A program made the translations under genes and the position numbers. From Luethyella okanaganae (lineage in GTDB: Bacteria > Actinomycetota > Actinomycetes > Actinomycetales > Microbacteriaceae), in assembly GCF_042660285.1 (NCBI RefSeq), contig NZ_JBHSTP010000002.1, forward strand, positions 248,001 through 312,000: DNA of 64,000 bases, written 5' to 3'. Each line of letters starts with the position of its first letter. Position 1 is the first letter of the stretch. The notes beneath the pieces are model-generated. The model searched no databases. It was not told the DNA's origin and saw only the letters and a program-made list of their open reading frames with translations. Positions 1-8,744 of the stretch are shown here, piece by piece.

Positions 1-186
1 AACGAACTCACGGCGACCCTGTTGCTGGCCCCGAACGGCACACGAACCCTCGCCACGCAGTTCTGGTCGGCGAGTTCCTCCGTCGCCTACGCGGATGCCG
101 CGCCCTATGCGCTCCTTCTGATCGTCATCTCGGTGCCGACCGTCGCTCTCATGTCCATCCCGTCCCAGAAGCGAACGACCCTATGA
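1..186 (+). CDS. ABC transporter permease, C-terminal fragment (iron type)
   Basis: The reading frame is open from base 1 and ends at TGA 184-186; only the last 61 residues are in the window. They include a hydrophobic stretch (YALLLIVISVPTVALMS) that looks like the last transmembrane helix of a binding-protein-dependent permease, followed by a short charged tail. The stop overlaps the ATG of the next gene (ATGA), which encodes the matching ATPase, so the two are translationally coupled. By association with the FbpC-like ATPase it is probably an FbpB-type Fe(III) permease. The fragment alone cannot prove the substrate. Confidence 0.6.
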   Translation, partial: NELTATLLLAPNGTRTLATQFWSASSSVAYADAAPYALLLIVISVPTVALMSIPSQKRTTL

Positions 187-1205
187 CGACCCTGACCGTG
201 CACGAGATATCGAAGACCCTCGGCGGCTCGGCCGTTCTCGACAACGTGTCGCTCGTGATCCCGACGGGAACGCGTACCGCCCTCGTCGGCGCGTCCGGCA
301 GCGGCAAGACGACCCTGCTGCGCCTGATCGCCGGCTTCTCCCGGCCGGATCGTGGCACCATCGCCCTCGACGACACCGTCGTCTCCGGGCGAGACGTCTT
401 CCTGCCTGCGCATCGTCGCGGCGTCGGCTACGTCCCGCAGGACGGAGCCCTGTTCCCGCATCTCACCGTCGAGCAGAACATCCGGTTCGGGCTCCGACAC
501 GCGCAGCGAGGCTCGACGCGGATCGCCGAGGTCGCCGAGCTGGTCGCACTCCCTCTCGAACTGCTGAGGAGGTTTCCGCACGAGATCTCCGGCGGGCAGC
601 AGCAGCGGGTCGCGGTTGCCAGGGCGCTCGCCCCTGCACCGAAGATGATCGTGCTCGATGAGCCGTTCAGCGCACTCGACACGAGCCTGCGCGAGCACTC
701 GCGCCTCGCCGTCATCGCGGCGCTCGAGGCGAGCGATGCGACCGCTGTGCTGGTGACCCACGATCAGGACGAGGCGTTGATGTTCGGCCACCAGATCGGC
801 GTGCTGGCCGACGGCCTTCTCCTGCAGCACGGCCATCCCTCCGCCGTGTTCGACAAACCGGTCACGGCCGAGGTCGCGGCCTTCTTGGGCGATGCCGTCT
901 TCCTCACCGCGCGGATCGACGACTCCACGGCGATCACGGCGTTCGGAGCCGTCGCAATCCGACACCGGGCATCCGTCGCCGGGTCCCGCGTGATGCTCCG
1001 ACCGGAGCAGCTGAGCGTCCGCACCGATGGCGCGGCCAACGGTGTCGTCCGGGCGATCCGGCCCCGCGGAGCGAGCTCGTACATCGAGATCGAGGCGCTG
1101 GGAGGCGGCGAGCGCGTGACGGTGAGCGTTTTCGCGGCGGAGTCGGAGTGTCGAGTCGGCGACGAGGTCTCCGTCGTCATTCGCGGCACGGTCGTGTCGT
1201 ACTGA
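183..1205 (+). CDS. ABC transporter ATP-binding protein, Fe(III)/FbpC-like
   Basis: This 340-residue ATPase would energise the upstream permease on the cytoplasmic face. Visible motifs are Walker A GASGSGKTT (residues 36-44), signature ISGGQQQR near 137, Walker B MIVLDEPFSALD near 158 and a switch histidine in VLVTHDQDEAL. The last 110 or so residues form a TOBE-like beta region (VMLRPEQLSVR), as in the FbpC/PotA/CysA group. The QDGALFPHLTV Q-loop resembles Fe(III) importers. The start ATG overlaps the permease stop by 4 bp. Substrate is inferred; sulfate, thiosulfate or polyamine importers share this architecture. Confidence 0.8.
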   Translation: MTTLTVHEISKTLGGSAVLDNVSLVIPTGTRTALVGASGSGKTTLLRLIAGFSRPDRGTIALDDTVVSGRDVFLPAHRRGVGYVPQDGALFPHLTVEQNIRFGLRHAQRGSTRIAEVAELVALPLELLRRFPHEISGGQQQRVAVARALAPAPKMIVLDEPFSALDTSLREHSRLAVIAALEASDATAVLVTHDQDEALMFGHQIGVLADGLLLQHGHPSAVFDKPVTAEVAAFLGDAVFLTARIDDSTAITAFGAVAIRHRASVAGSRVMLRPEQLSVRTDGAANGVVRAIRPRGASSYIEIEALGGGERVTVSVFAAESECRVGDEVSVVIRGTVVSY

Positions 1206-1383
1206 CCCGATCCGCTCCGACCGCGTCCGCTCGGCCCGGCGAAGGCACCCGCGAGCGCGAAACGCGCCGCACGGAGTGGCCGGTCGCCGCATCCACCGCC
1301 CCGGTCGCGATCCAGGGCGTGCCGACGAGGATCTTGGTTCTGGACGTGACGACGTCGACTTCTCTCGCAAATGTATATTTTCA

Positions 1384-1412
1384 TTGACATTTTGTCTGCT
1401 TTACTTTACATT
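1384..1412 (+). promoter_or_regulatory. Probable sigma-70-type promoter for the 1451 gene
   Basis: A perfect -35 hexamer TTGACA (1384-1389) is followed by a 17-base spacer and TACATT (1407-1412), which matches four of six -10 positions. It lies in an unusually AT-rich stretch of the 1206-1450 intergenic region, 38 bases before the ATG at 1451. The region has no other recognisable feature. Confidence 0.55.
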
Positions 1413-1450
1413 AGAGATCAGCGATACTTCATACGAGACGGGAAACAGCA

Positions 1451-1879
1451 ATGTCCTACGAAGAGAAGGGCACGTGGGTCTACCTCGTGGTCAGCGTCGG
1501 CGCGTACGCGGTCTATCTAGCGCTCGTGCTCACGCAAGCCGCCACCATGCCCATCGCCGAGGCTCCATACATCACGCCGTTGCTCTGGACCATCGGCATC
1601 GCTATCGCCGCATCGATCGTCGGCCGCATCGTGATCGAGATCGTCAAGCCGAGCGAGGGCCGCACGAGCGACGCGCGCGACCGAGGGATCGGTCGCTCCG
1701 GCCTGTACGCCGGACTGTGGTTCGTCGTCGGTGGCGCCGTGGTGGCGCTCGGCCTGGCGATGGTCGAGGCGGACTACTTCTGGATCGCGAACGTGATCTA
1801 CCTCGCCTTCGTGCTGTCGGCGATCCTTCAGTCCGTCGTGAAGATCCTCTCCTACCACCGGGGGTACACCTCGTGGTGA
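1451..1879 (+). CDS. Small multi-pass membrane protein (DUF2178-like)
   Basis: This 142-residue protein has four predicted transmembrane helices (about residues 9-28, 43-64, 86-108 and 112-133), separated by a charged cytoplasmic loop (KPSEGRTSDARDRGIGR). Such proteins are commonly paired with a small XRE regulator, as here: the regulator start overlaps this stop. I know no defined function for the family. A good promoter lies upstream, so the pair probably forms a two-gene operon in which the regulator controls the membrane protein. The DUF assignment is tentative. Confidence 0.7.
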   Translation: MSYEEKGTWVYLVVSVGAYAVYLALVLTQAATMPIAEAPYITPLLWTIGIAIAASIVGRIVIEIVKPSEGRTSDARDRGIGRSGLYAGLWFVVGGAVVALGLAMVEADYFWIANVIYLAFVLSAILQSVVKILSYHRGYTSW

Positions 1880-2106
1880 AGCCGACCAGGGTCACGAACG
1901 CGATCCGCACCCTCAGATTCGCGCACGGAGAGATGACCCAGGCAGAACTGGCCAGACACGTCGGCGTGACGCGCCAGACCGTCATCGCCATCGAACAGGG
2001 CCGCTACTCGCCCTCCCTCGAGATGGCATTCCAGATCGCACAGGTGTTCGCGGTCCCGCTCGACGAGGTCTTCCAGTATCCCGCAGACACGAGGGAGAAC
2101 CCGTGA
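1876..2106 (+). CDS. XRE-family helix-turn-helix regulator (short type)
   Basis: The 76-residue protein is almost entirely one HTH_3 domain: MTQAELARHVGVTRQTVIAIEQGRYSPSLEMAFQIAQVF, followed by a short tail. It resembles the small YozG/YyaG-type regulators found next to membrane proteins. GTG codons at 1873 and 1876 both overlap the preceding stop; 1876 was chosen, but 1873 is equally possible. Overlap with the membrane protein implies translational coupling. It probably acts as a dimeric DNA-binding autoregulator, with no visible ligand domain. Confidence 0.8.
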   Translation: MKPTRVTNAIRTLRFAHGEMTQAELARHVGVTRQTVIAIEQGRYSPSLEMAFQIAQVFAVPLDEVFQYPADTRENP

Positions 2107-2204
2107 TGGCAGCCGTACCGTCGCCATGGGCCGCGGGCCGCGCCCGTCGCCGTCGCGGCGGATCGGCCATAGCCTCGCCGGGCACGGCTGGGTACCCTCG
2201 AGGT

Positions 2205-2477
2205 ATGTGCCGAAGCATCCACACGCTCCACAATTTCGAACCGGCCGCCACCGACGACGAGGTTCACGCGGCCGCACTGCAGTTCGTGCGCAAGATCAGC
2301 GGCTCGACCAGGCCGTCGAAGGCGAACGCCGAGGTCTTCGAACGGGCGGTCGAGGAGATCGCCCACATCACGCGCCACCTGCTCGAGGATCTCGTGAGCT
2401 CCGCCCCGACGAAGAACCGCGAAGTGGAGGCGGAGAAGGCCAAGGCGCGCTCCGCGAACCGTTTCGCAACCGCCTGA
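2205..2477 (+). CDS. DUF2277 family protein
   Basis: The 90-residue product begins MCRSIHTLHNFEP and continues ATDDEVHAAALQFVRKISG, the characteristic beginning of DUF2277. This small soluble family is widespread in actinobacteria and has no established function. The ATG at 2205 was chosen because the family starts at MCR. A longer in-frame reading begins at 2103 but lacks family similarity. The C-terminus (TKNREVEAEKAKARSANRF) is charged and helical. It stands alone, running toward the leftward gene at 2538-2948. Confidence 0.85.
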   Translation: MCRSIHTLHNFEPAATDDEVHAAALQFVRKISGSTRPSKANAEVFERAVEEIAHITRHLLEDLVSSAPTKNREVEAEKAKARSANRFATA

Positions 2478-2537
2478 CCCGCCTGCGCCCGCACCGCGCT
2501 GGCTCCCAGGACGCCCAGGACGCCTCACAGGGTCTCG

Positions 2538-2948
2538 CTAACGGCGCGCGTTCGTGAAACGTCTGCCAGAGACGGTGTGTGGGACGATCCGCACGTAGTT
2601 CCGCTTCTCCGTTGGGTCCAGAGTATGAAGCCCGAGAATCCCGGACTCCTCGATGTCGGTGTCGAACCCCATCCGCTCAGCCCGCCCCTTGACCACGACG
2701 CTCCACCGGTCGCGACGCGCGGTACCATCCACCTCGAACGCGACTGGATGCTCCGCGATATTCATGAGCTTCGAGCCCGGCGCACTCTTGAAGAAGATGA
2801 CCCGATCCTTGACGAGGTAGTTGACGGGAAAGATGTCGACCTCTCCGTCGACGAGGAGGGCCAGCCGCCCGATCACTGCCGATCCCAGAAGCTCCCAGCA
2901 TGACTCCTCCGTCAACTCTTCGACCATCGCCTCCGGAGATGCGGGCAT
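2538..2948 (-). CDS. Pyridoxamine 5'-phosphate oxidase-fold, flavin-binding protein
   Basis: This 136-residue protein shows the split-barrel pattern of small PPOX-like proteins: ELTEESCWELLGSAVIGRLAL, then DIFPVNYLVKDRVIFF, SAPGSKL and AFEVDG, ending TVSGRRF. Such proteins bind flavin (FMN/FAD/F420) and often act in redox or stress physiology; the reaction is unknown. The ATG at 2948 has an AGGAGC ribosome site 9 bases upstream, so longer in-frame readings were rejected. A paralogue lies at 4882-5304 (shared DIFP-NY and SGRRF motifs), with a VIT transporter and a DUF1003 protein between. Confidence 0.85.
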   Translation of the reverse strand: MPASPEAMVEELTEESCWELLGSAVIGRLALLVDGEVDIFPVNYLVKDRVIFFKSAPGSKLMNIAEHPVAFEVDGTARRDRWSVVVKGRAERMGFDTDIEESGILGLHTLDPTEKRNYVRIVPHTVSGRRFTNARR

Positions 2949-3202
2949 CGTCTGGCTCCTTATCGTCGGGCGACCATCGTGATCAACGATCTGGTAATTC
3001 TGCCTGCATCCGGTGCCGGCGCGCAATCGCTCGCGAATCCTGCGAAATCGCCTCCGTCGCATTCTGCGCCCCGGGTCGGCCGGGCCGTCTTCGACTCCGA
3101 TCCGGCCGTCGAGTTTCTTCGCTTGCGGCGCGAGCAGCGCGCCCCAGTCCCATGCCCTGACGAGCTCGCCGTCATCGATCCGCCGCCACGACCGGAGCAC
3201 TA

Positions 3203-3943
3203 CTAGACCACACCCGTCGTTCCGAGCAGCATTCCGATAGTGAAGGTGACGGCGAGCGCCAGCGCTCCCCCGATGACGACGCGGAGCATGGCGCGAAGAC
3301 GCGAGCTCCCGCCGAGGTGCGCGCCGACCGCGCCCGTTATCGCCAGGGCTGCCAATACCGCGACGAACGTCACGGGCACACGCCAGGCCTCGGGCGGGAG
3401 CAGGATCGCGAGGAGCGGGAGGATCGCGCCGATCGTGAACGCGACGGCGGAGGCGAACGCCGCATGCCAGGGGCTTACCACGTCTCTCTCATCGATGTGA
3501 AGCTCAGCCGAGAGGTGGGCGGCGAGCGCGTCGTGCTCGGTGAGCTCGACGGCGACCTGCCTCGCCGTGGCGGGAGCCAGCCCCTTCGCCTCGTAGAGTC
3601 CGGCGAGTTCGGCGAGCTCCTGCTCAGGCATCTCCGCGAGTTCCCAGCGCTCCTTCGCGATGAGCGCTTTCTCGCTGTCGCTCTGGCTGCTCACGGAGAC
3701 GTACTCTCCGAGCGCCATGGAGATCGCACCGCCGAGGAGCCCCGCGACACCGGCCGTGAGAATGGGAGCCGTCGCCGTGGTGACACCGGCGACGCCGACA
3801 ACGATGGCAGCCACAGAGACGATGCCATCGTTCGCCCCGAGGACGCCGGCGCGAAGCCAATTGAGCCGCTGCGCCACGCCGCCCCGATGCGGCTCGTCGG
3901 CATGCGGCTGTTGTGAGGACGCGTTGGCGGTGTCGCTGGCCAT
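3203..3943 (-). CDS. VIT1/CCC1-family divalent metal (Fe2+/Mn2+) transporter
   Basis: The 246-residue protein has the VIT layout. An N-terminal pair of helices contains LRAGVLGANDGIVSVAAIVVG and GAISMALGEYVSV. A glutamate-rich cytosolic metal-binding domain follows (ELAEMPEQELAELAGLYEAKGL...VELTEHDAL). Three C-terminal helices come after DVVSPWHAAFASAVAFTIGAI. VIT proteins export or sequester Fe2+ or Mn2+ across the membrane. ATG 3943 was chosen over an upstream TTG. The 254 bases down to the PPOX gene contain nothing recognisable. Confidence 0.88.
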   Translation of the reverse strand: MASDTANASSQQPHADEPHRGGVAQRLNWLRAGVLGANDGIVSVAAIVVGVAGVTTATAPILTAGVAGLLGGAISMALGEYVSVSSQSDSEKALIAKERWELAEMPEQELAELAGLYEAKGLAPATARQVAVELTEHDALAAHLSAELHIDERDVVSPWHAAFASAVAFTIGAILPLLAILLPPEAWRVPVTFVAVLAALAITGAVGAHLGGSSRLRAMLRVVIGGALALAVTFTIGMLLGTTGVV

Positions 3944-4373
3944 GACGCCACTCAACCACGAGCACGCGGCTGCCGCCAGTGAGGCCAGTCACACCTCAAT
4001 CCCACGCGACGAAGAAAGCCGGAAGAAAAACAAAGCTCTGCCTGTCCGGCTTAGCGCTGGCCTATGATCGTGACCGCCGCCCGGGTGCGTCCCCGGGCGG
4101 CGGTCACGTCGCTGGCCTCGCTAGATCTGAATCCAGTTGCCGAAGCTCCCACGAGTGCTGTCTGACCGACTCCCACAATTCGCCCGCCGGCGATTATGGA
4201 ATAGAGGGCGATGAGTCCAGACGGTGTCATGACGGCGCTCGGATCGCCAACGGCTCCGCCTCCGCCAGTACCGACAATCCGCACCGGTAGAGCCGGAGCG
4301 TCCCGGCGAGGCGACGAAGGCGAGTCTTCCCAAACAGGCCGCGACGCGGGCCGGCAGCCGTACACTATGCCGC
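3944..4373. other. 430-base intergenic region between divergent genes
   Basis: No convincing gene is seen on either strand. It should hold the promoters of the VIT gene (leftward) and the DUF1003 gene (rightward), plus the long perfect hairpin listed separately. No protein family was recognised in the open frames that cross it. Confidence 0.5.
4070..4107. other. Perfect 16-bp inverted repeat, 6-base loop
   Basis: Bases 4070-4085 (GTGACCGCCGCCCGGG) are the exact reverse complement of 4092-4107, with loop 4086-4091. This would be a very stable RNA hairpin on either strand. No U-run follows on either side. It sits upstream of both flanking divergent genes, so it is not an ordinary terminator for either. 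It could end an unrecognised transcript, serve as a protein-binding palindrome or be an extragenic palindromic repeat. Confidence 0.75.
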
Positions 4374-4814
4374 ATGAGTATGACGAGCGCCCGTAGGGTC
4401 CCAACACGAACCTGGCACGAGGAGCAACGTGATCGGCTGACCCGCGGTCAGCGGGCCGCAGATCGCATGAGAAACTTCATGGGGAGCTGGGGGTTCGTCG
4501 CTGGCTTTCTGATTTTCATGGTGCTGTGGGCGATCGCCAATGCCTCCGACCATTCGTGGGATCCGTATCCGTTCATCCTCCTCAACCTCTTTCTCAGCAT
4601 GATGGCCGGTCTGCAGGGCGCGATCCTTCTCATCGCAGCGAGGCGGCAGGATGCGATCGCGGCCACCCTCGCACAGCACGACTTCGAGACCAACAAGGCT
4701 GCGAAGGCCGACATCGAAACGGTGCTCGAGATCAACCGTCAGCAGCTCACCACCATCAACGAACTGCGCGATGTGTTGCAGAGGATGGTGGAAAAGGATC
4801 AGGATGGAAGCTAG
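4374..4814 (+). CDS. DUF1003 membrane protein
   Basis: The 146-residue protein contains the DUF1003 core: GSWGFVAGFLIFMVLWAIAN, then DPYPFILLNLFLSMMAGLQG and ILLIAARRQDAI. It ends in a charged helical tail likely to form a coiled coil (NKAAKADIETVLEINRQQLTTINELRDVLQRM). There are two transmembrane helices with soluble ends facing the cytoplasm. The function is not established; relatives are widespread in bacteria. It lies 67 bases before a PPOX-fold gene on the same strand and is probably co-transcribed with it. Confidence 0.87.
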   Translation: MSMTSARRVPTRTWHEEQRDRLTRGQRAADRMRNFMGSWGFVAGFLIFMVLWAIANASDHSWDPYPFILLNLFLSMMAGLQGAILLIAARRQDAIAATLAQHDFETNKAAKADIETVLEINRQQLTTINELRDVLQRMVEKDQDGS

Positions 4815-4881
4815 GCCCCTGCCCCCATCGACGGCGCGGGAATTCCCGGAGCCGGATTCGTCGCGAATGGAAGGAACCATC

Positions 4882-5304
4882 ATGTGGCAGGGTGAAGGTG
4901 AGGTCGCCGAGCTCTCGGAATCTCAGTGCTGGGATTTGCTCCGGGAGAACGAGCTCGGGCGCATCGCGACGTCCGTGGGTGGAGTCGTCGACATCTTTCC
5001 GATCAACTACTACGCCGACGGATCGACGATCCTCTTCAGGACGACACCCGGAACCAAACTCGTCGAGCTGACCACGAACGAGGAGGTGGCCTTCGAGGTC
5101 GACGGCCACACCGATGTCGAGGCCTGGAGCGTGATCGCGAAGGGGCCGGCTCACGCGATCGAACGGCAGTCGGAGATCGCGGCGGCCGACGCCATGCCCC
5201 TGCACCCCTGGATACCGACGCTGAAATACAGGTTCGTGCGGATCACGCCGGGGTCTCTCTCCGGCCGCCGCTTCCAGCGTGCGCCGGAACCCGACCGGTA
5301 CTAG
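4882..5304 (+). CDS. Pyridoxamine 5'-phosphate oxidase-fold, flavin-binding protein (paralogue)
   Basis: The 140-residue protein has the same pattern as the 2538-2948 gene: ELSESQCWDLLRENELGRIAT, DIFPINYYADGSTILF, TTPGTKL, AFEVDG and SLSGRRF. It is therefore a small flavin-binding split-barrel protein of unknown reaction. ATG 4882 is preferred because GGAAGGA lies 6 bases upstream; ATG 4867 is also in frame. It probably belongs with the DUF1003 gene. The following 107 bases separate it from the convergent GH92 gene and hold nothing obvious. Confidence 0.85.
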   Translation: MWQGEGEVAELSESQCWDLLRENELGRIATSVGGVVDIFPINYYADGSTILFRTTPGTKLVELTTNEEVAFEVDGHTDVEAWSVIAKGPAHAIERQSEIAAADAMPLHPWIPTLKYRFVRITPGSLSGRRFQRAPEPDRY

Positions 5305-5411
5305 GGTCTTCCGCGCGACCACGCAGGATACGGACGTTCCGGGATACCGGACTTCGGCGCGCCGGCAACTCCGGCAACGAAGTCGGCACGTCGACGGTTG
5401 GATGCCGCTCA

Positions 5412-8400
5412 TCAGGCCCGGCGGTTCACCGAGACATCGTGGAGCGCGAACCACTCGAGTTGCCGCAGCACGAGCGGCGCGAGCGCTCGCACCCGCCAGC
5501 ATCCAGCCAGAACCGACGGCGAGGATCCCGTCGTGCCGTCGGCGCCGGCCGCCTCGATACCGAACGGCGTCGTGCGGTCTGCAAGGAGCGGCTCGGCATG
5601 CGAGAGCGCCGCTGGATACCACGTGCCGCCGCCGTGACTCCACTCGACCGCGAACGCATCCTCCTCGGCGGGAACGAGTGCCGTCAGCGTCATGTCGGTC
5701 ACGCGCGCAGGCACCGGGAGAGCCTGGCCGAGCCATTCGCCGCGCTCGAGACGGACGCCGGACGCACCGTCGTCGGCACCGTCGTCGAACGCCCGCTCCG
5801 GCCGGGTCACGCCACCCGAGGCGATGGTCGTGGCTCGCGAGGACAGATCTCGGTGCCACGGCACCACGTCGACTTCCGCCGCCCGCCAGATCTGCGCGTC
5901 ATGCGACGCGTCCTCGCGAAACCAGAGATCGAGCTCGCGGTCCCCGGTGAGCGCGTCGATGGCGAGCACCGGCCGCTCGAGCGGTGCTCCGTCGAGCTGG
6001 GCGACGGAGAGGAATCGGGCGCCTGGGGTGGCCCGATGCGCTCGCACCCGCAGTGTTCCGCCCCCATGCCTCCGCACGGTCACGTCGTCGAGCAACGGCG
6101 AACCGATGCGCAGCTCGCCCGAGCCGAGCTCGAGCGGGTAGAGGCCGAGCGCCGCCCAGAGCCACCACGCGCTCATCTCGCCGTTGTCTTCGTCGCCGGG
6201 ATATCCCTGGCCGATGTGGCCCCCGGCGAAGAGCCGCCCGGCGAGGCCGTGCACGAGGGGCGCGGCTTGCCACGGACGATCACTGTGCAGATACATGAAC
6301 GGGATGTGGTGCGCAGGCTGATTCGACAGCGCACACATGCCCGACCGCTGGGCACGCGCCTCGCGCTGCTCGTGGATGACGGTGCCATAGGAGCCGCCGA
6401 GCTCAGGTCGGGCGGTCTCGGGCTCGGCGAAGAGCCGGTCGAGGTGGGCCGCAAGCCCGGCCGGACCGCCATAGAGGGCGGCGAGCCCGGCGCCGTCGTG
6501 CACGGGTGCGACCGACATGCCCCACGCGTTGGTCTCGACGTAGTCGCCGCCCCAGACACGAGGATCGAGCGCGGTCGCCGCGAACGCCCCACGCTCGTCC
6601 CGGCCGCGGAAGAAGCGTGAGCGGGGCTCGAAGAGCTGACGATACGACCGGGAACGGTTGGCGAAGTACCGTGCGTAGGCCCGGTACCGGGCGCACGCAT
6701 CCGGTCCCTCCTGCCTCGCCTCGGCCGCCTGCGTGCCGAGCTGTGCCGCGAGACGCGCGAGGCCGGCATCGCTGATCGCGTTCTCGAGGCTCCATGACAT
6801 GCCTTCGCGCACCTCGCTCGCGACGTAGCCCGTGAACCGCGCCCGATCGATGCCCTTTCGCCCGGCATACGGATGCAGGCTCGGCTCGCATGCGTTCTTC
6901 CACCCGCTCTCGAACGCAAGCACCGCCGGGAAACCGCCGACGCCCCAGCGCGCGGCATCCGCGAAGATCTGGTCGCTCGAAGTGCCGACCATGCTGTCGA
7001 CGTAACCCGGTGCGCTCCATCGCGCCATGAAGCCGCCTTGGCGGTACTGCTCGAGCTGCCCGTCGAGCAACTCGCCCGCGAGCGCCGGATCGAGCAGGTG
7101 CAGCGCCGGCCATGCGGTGCGGTAGGTATCCCAGTATCCGTTGTTCACCGCGAGACGACCGGGGACCACCGGGGCGCCGGTGTATGACTCGCCGTGCGGT
7201 CGCGCCTCGGCGAAGACGTCGGCGAAGAGCCAGTCCTGCTCGTCGGCCGTGCCGGCGTTCTCCCCCGCATGGCTCGGGTAGAGGTGCAGGCGGTAGAGGT
7301 TGCCGACGAGGGTGGCGAGGAGCTGTTCGTGCGCGAGACCGCGCCTGGCACACTCCTCACGAGGCGGCGTCGGCACGGTCACCTGGCCGAGCAGGTCGTT
7401 CCATGCCGCGTGCGCGTCTTCGCGCAGGCGCTCGAAGCTCGTCGAAGCCGGGGCCTCGAGCTCGAGCGAATGCCTGGCCTGCTCGATGGAAATGAACGAG
7501 GTCGCGATGCGCACTTCGAGCGCGCCGATCGCCGTGAGCGCGCCGGCGACCCGGCCACGGCCGGCGTCGTGGAGGGTCTCGGCATCGACGACCGGCTCGA
7601 TGCTCGCTCCGGAGAAATACATGCGCGGTGCATTTCCCCAGTGCGGATCGCCCTCGGGAACCCAGCCGGAGAGCCGCACCCGACCGTCGTCGCCGTGTTC
7701 CATCCGCAACCGCCCGCGATCGTCGAGCTGGTCGAGCACGAAGCCGAGCCGACAGCCCTGATCGTCTGAGCGCACGCGGAAGGCCGCGGCGTGGTCGCTC
7801 ACCGTCACCTCGAGCTGCAGTCCGCCGTCGAGCTCCGCGGCAAAGCGGTGCGGTCGCGCGACCTCGGTGCCCCGGCGGATCCACCGACGCCGCGCGTGCC
7901 GATCCGACCGCGGCTCCCCCGCGAACGGCATGAGCTGCAGCACGCCACGGTCGCCGATCCACGGGCTCGGCTGGTGCGAGAACTGCACCGCTTCAAGGCG
8001 TCGCCCGGCTTCGTCGTCGTGCAGCGACGGACGATACGGCCAGCGAGGGTTCGCAGCATCCGTCGCCGGGATCACGAGATTGAACCCATGCGGCCATGCC
8101 ACAGCCGGCACCGTGTTGCCACGGGAGAACCGGTCGCCCGAGTGGCTTCCGCGCCGGGTGTCCACCCGTTCGGCCGGCGTCGGATCGTCCGGCTGGCGGC
8201 GGTCGACGAGACGTACTTCGAGGAACCCCCTCGCCGAGCGGCCGACGCGGTCGCCCGCCGCCGCCAGAGCTCGAAGCGGGCCGGCGCCGAGCACGGCTTC
8301 CACCGTCGCGATGCGCCGGCCCGCCCAGGCGGCCAACGACACCGTGTCGGCGTTCCACTGCTCGGGCATGCTCCAGCGGGCGTCGAACTGGGCGGTTGCG

Positions 8401-8744
8401 GAGACCTCGAACCCGTACCGGTCGAGTGGGGCGAGGGCTGGGGCTCCGACTCCGCCGGGACCGGTCTCGAGTCGCGTGCCGTCATCGAACCGTACGTCGA
8501 CGCACACCGCGAGCGACGCATACGGTGCGTTGACGGCGACCGGGTCATCCGCGTAGAACGCCCAGTGCAGCTCGGTGAGCGGCGTCACCGCGCCCGCGAG
8601 CGCTACCGGAAGCTGCACCCGCTGCTCTCCGAGGGCAGGATCGAAGCGGTACGCGAACACCTCACCGCCGAGGACGCCGGCGCGTGGGCGTGACGACGGC
8701 GGGTCGGCCGGCCCGGCGGCTCGACGGACGGTCGCCACCCTCAT
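5412..8744 (-). CDS. GH92 family alpha-1,2-type exo-mannosidase
   Basis: This 1110-residue protein carries GH92 hallmarks. The calcium-dependent active-site block GYPGDEDNGEMSAWW is near residues 841-855, and upstream are PAVLAFESGWKNACEP and WDTYRTAWPALHLLDP, as in the catalytic (alpha/alpha)6 domain. The N-terminal 250 or so residues form the beta-sandwich domain. Residues beyond about 960 (RPERAFDDGADD...GEWLGQALPVP) look like a carbohydrate-binding F5/8-type module. GH92 enzymes trim alpha-mannose from N-glycans or yeast mannan. No obvious signal peptide is seen, so cytoplasmic action on imported oligosaccharide is likely. Its ATG overlaps the upstream permease stop (ATGA), making it the last gene of the transporter operon. 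Confidence 0.9.
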   Translation of the reverse strand: MRVATVRRAAGPADPPSSRPRAGVLGGEVFAYRFDPALGEQRVQLPVALAGAVTPLTELHWAFYADDPVAVNAPYASLAVCVDVRFDDGTRLETGPGGVGAPALAPLDRYGFEVSATAQFDARWSMPEQWNADTVSLAAWAGRRIATVEAVLGAGPLRALAAAGDRVGRSARGFLEVRLVDRRQPDDPTPAERVDTRRGSHSGDRFSRGNTVPAVAWPHGFNLVIPATDAANPRWPYRPSLHDDEAGRRLEAVQFSHQPSPWIGDRGVLQLMPFAGEPRSDRHARRRWIRRGTEVARPHRFAAELDGGLQLEVTVSDHAAAFRVRSDDQGCRLGFVLDQLDDRGRLRMEHGDDGRVRLSGWVPEGDPHWGNAPRMYFSGASIEPVVDAETLHDAGRGRVAGALTAIGALEVRIATSFISIEQARHSLELEAPASTSFERLREDAHAAWNDLLGQVTVPTPPREECARRGLAHEQLLATLVGNLYRLHLYPSHAGENAGTADEQDWLFADVFAEARPHGESYTGAPVVPGRLAVNNGYWDTYRTAWPALHLLDPALAGELLDGQLEQYRQGGFMARWSAPGYVDSMVGTSSDQIFADAARWGVGGFPAVLAFESGWKNACEPSLHPYAGRKGIDRARFTGYVASEVREGMSWSLENAISDAGLARLAAQLGTQAAEARQEGPDACARYRAYARYFANRSRSYRQLFEPRSRFFRGRDERGAFAATALDPRVWGGDYVETNAWGMSVAPVHDGAGLAALYGGPAGLAAHLDRLFAEPETARPELGGSYGTVIHEQREARAQRSGMCALSNQPAHHIPFMYLHSDRPWQAAPLVHGLAGRLFAGGHIGQGYPGDEDNGEMSAWWLWAALGLYPLELGSGELRIGSPLLDDVTVRRHGGGTLRVRAHRATPGARFLSVAQLDGAPLERPVLAIDALTGDRELDLWFREDASHDAQIWRAAEVDVVPWHRDLSSRATTIASGGVTRPERAFDDGADDGASGVRLERGEWLGQALPVPARVTDMTLTALVPAEEDAFAVEWSHGGGTWYPAALSHAEPLLADRTTPFGIEAAGADGTTGSSPSVLAGCWRVRALAPLVLRQLEWFALHDVSVNRRA

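Noticed and set aside
4926..6620. Long plus-strand frame of about 560 codons
   Set aside because: It overlaps the PPOX gene out of frame and the GH92 gene antisense, and its Arg/Gly-rich translation has no family pattern.
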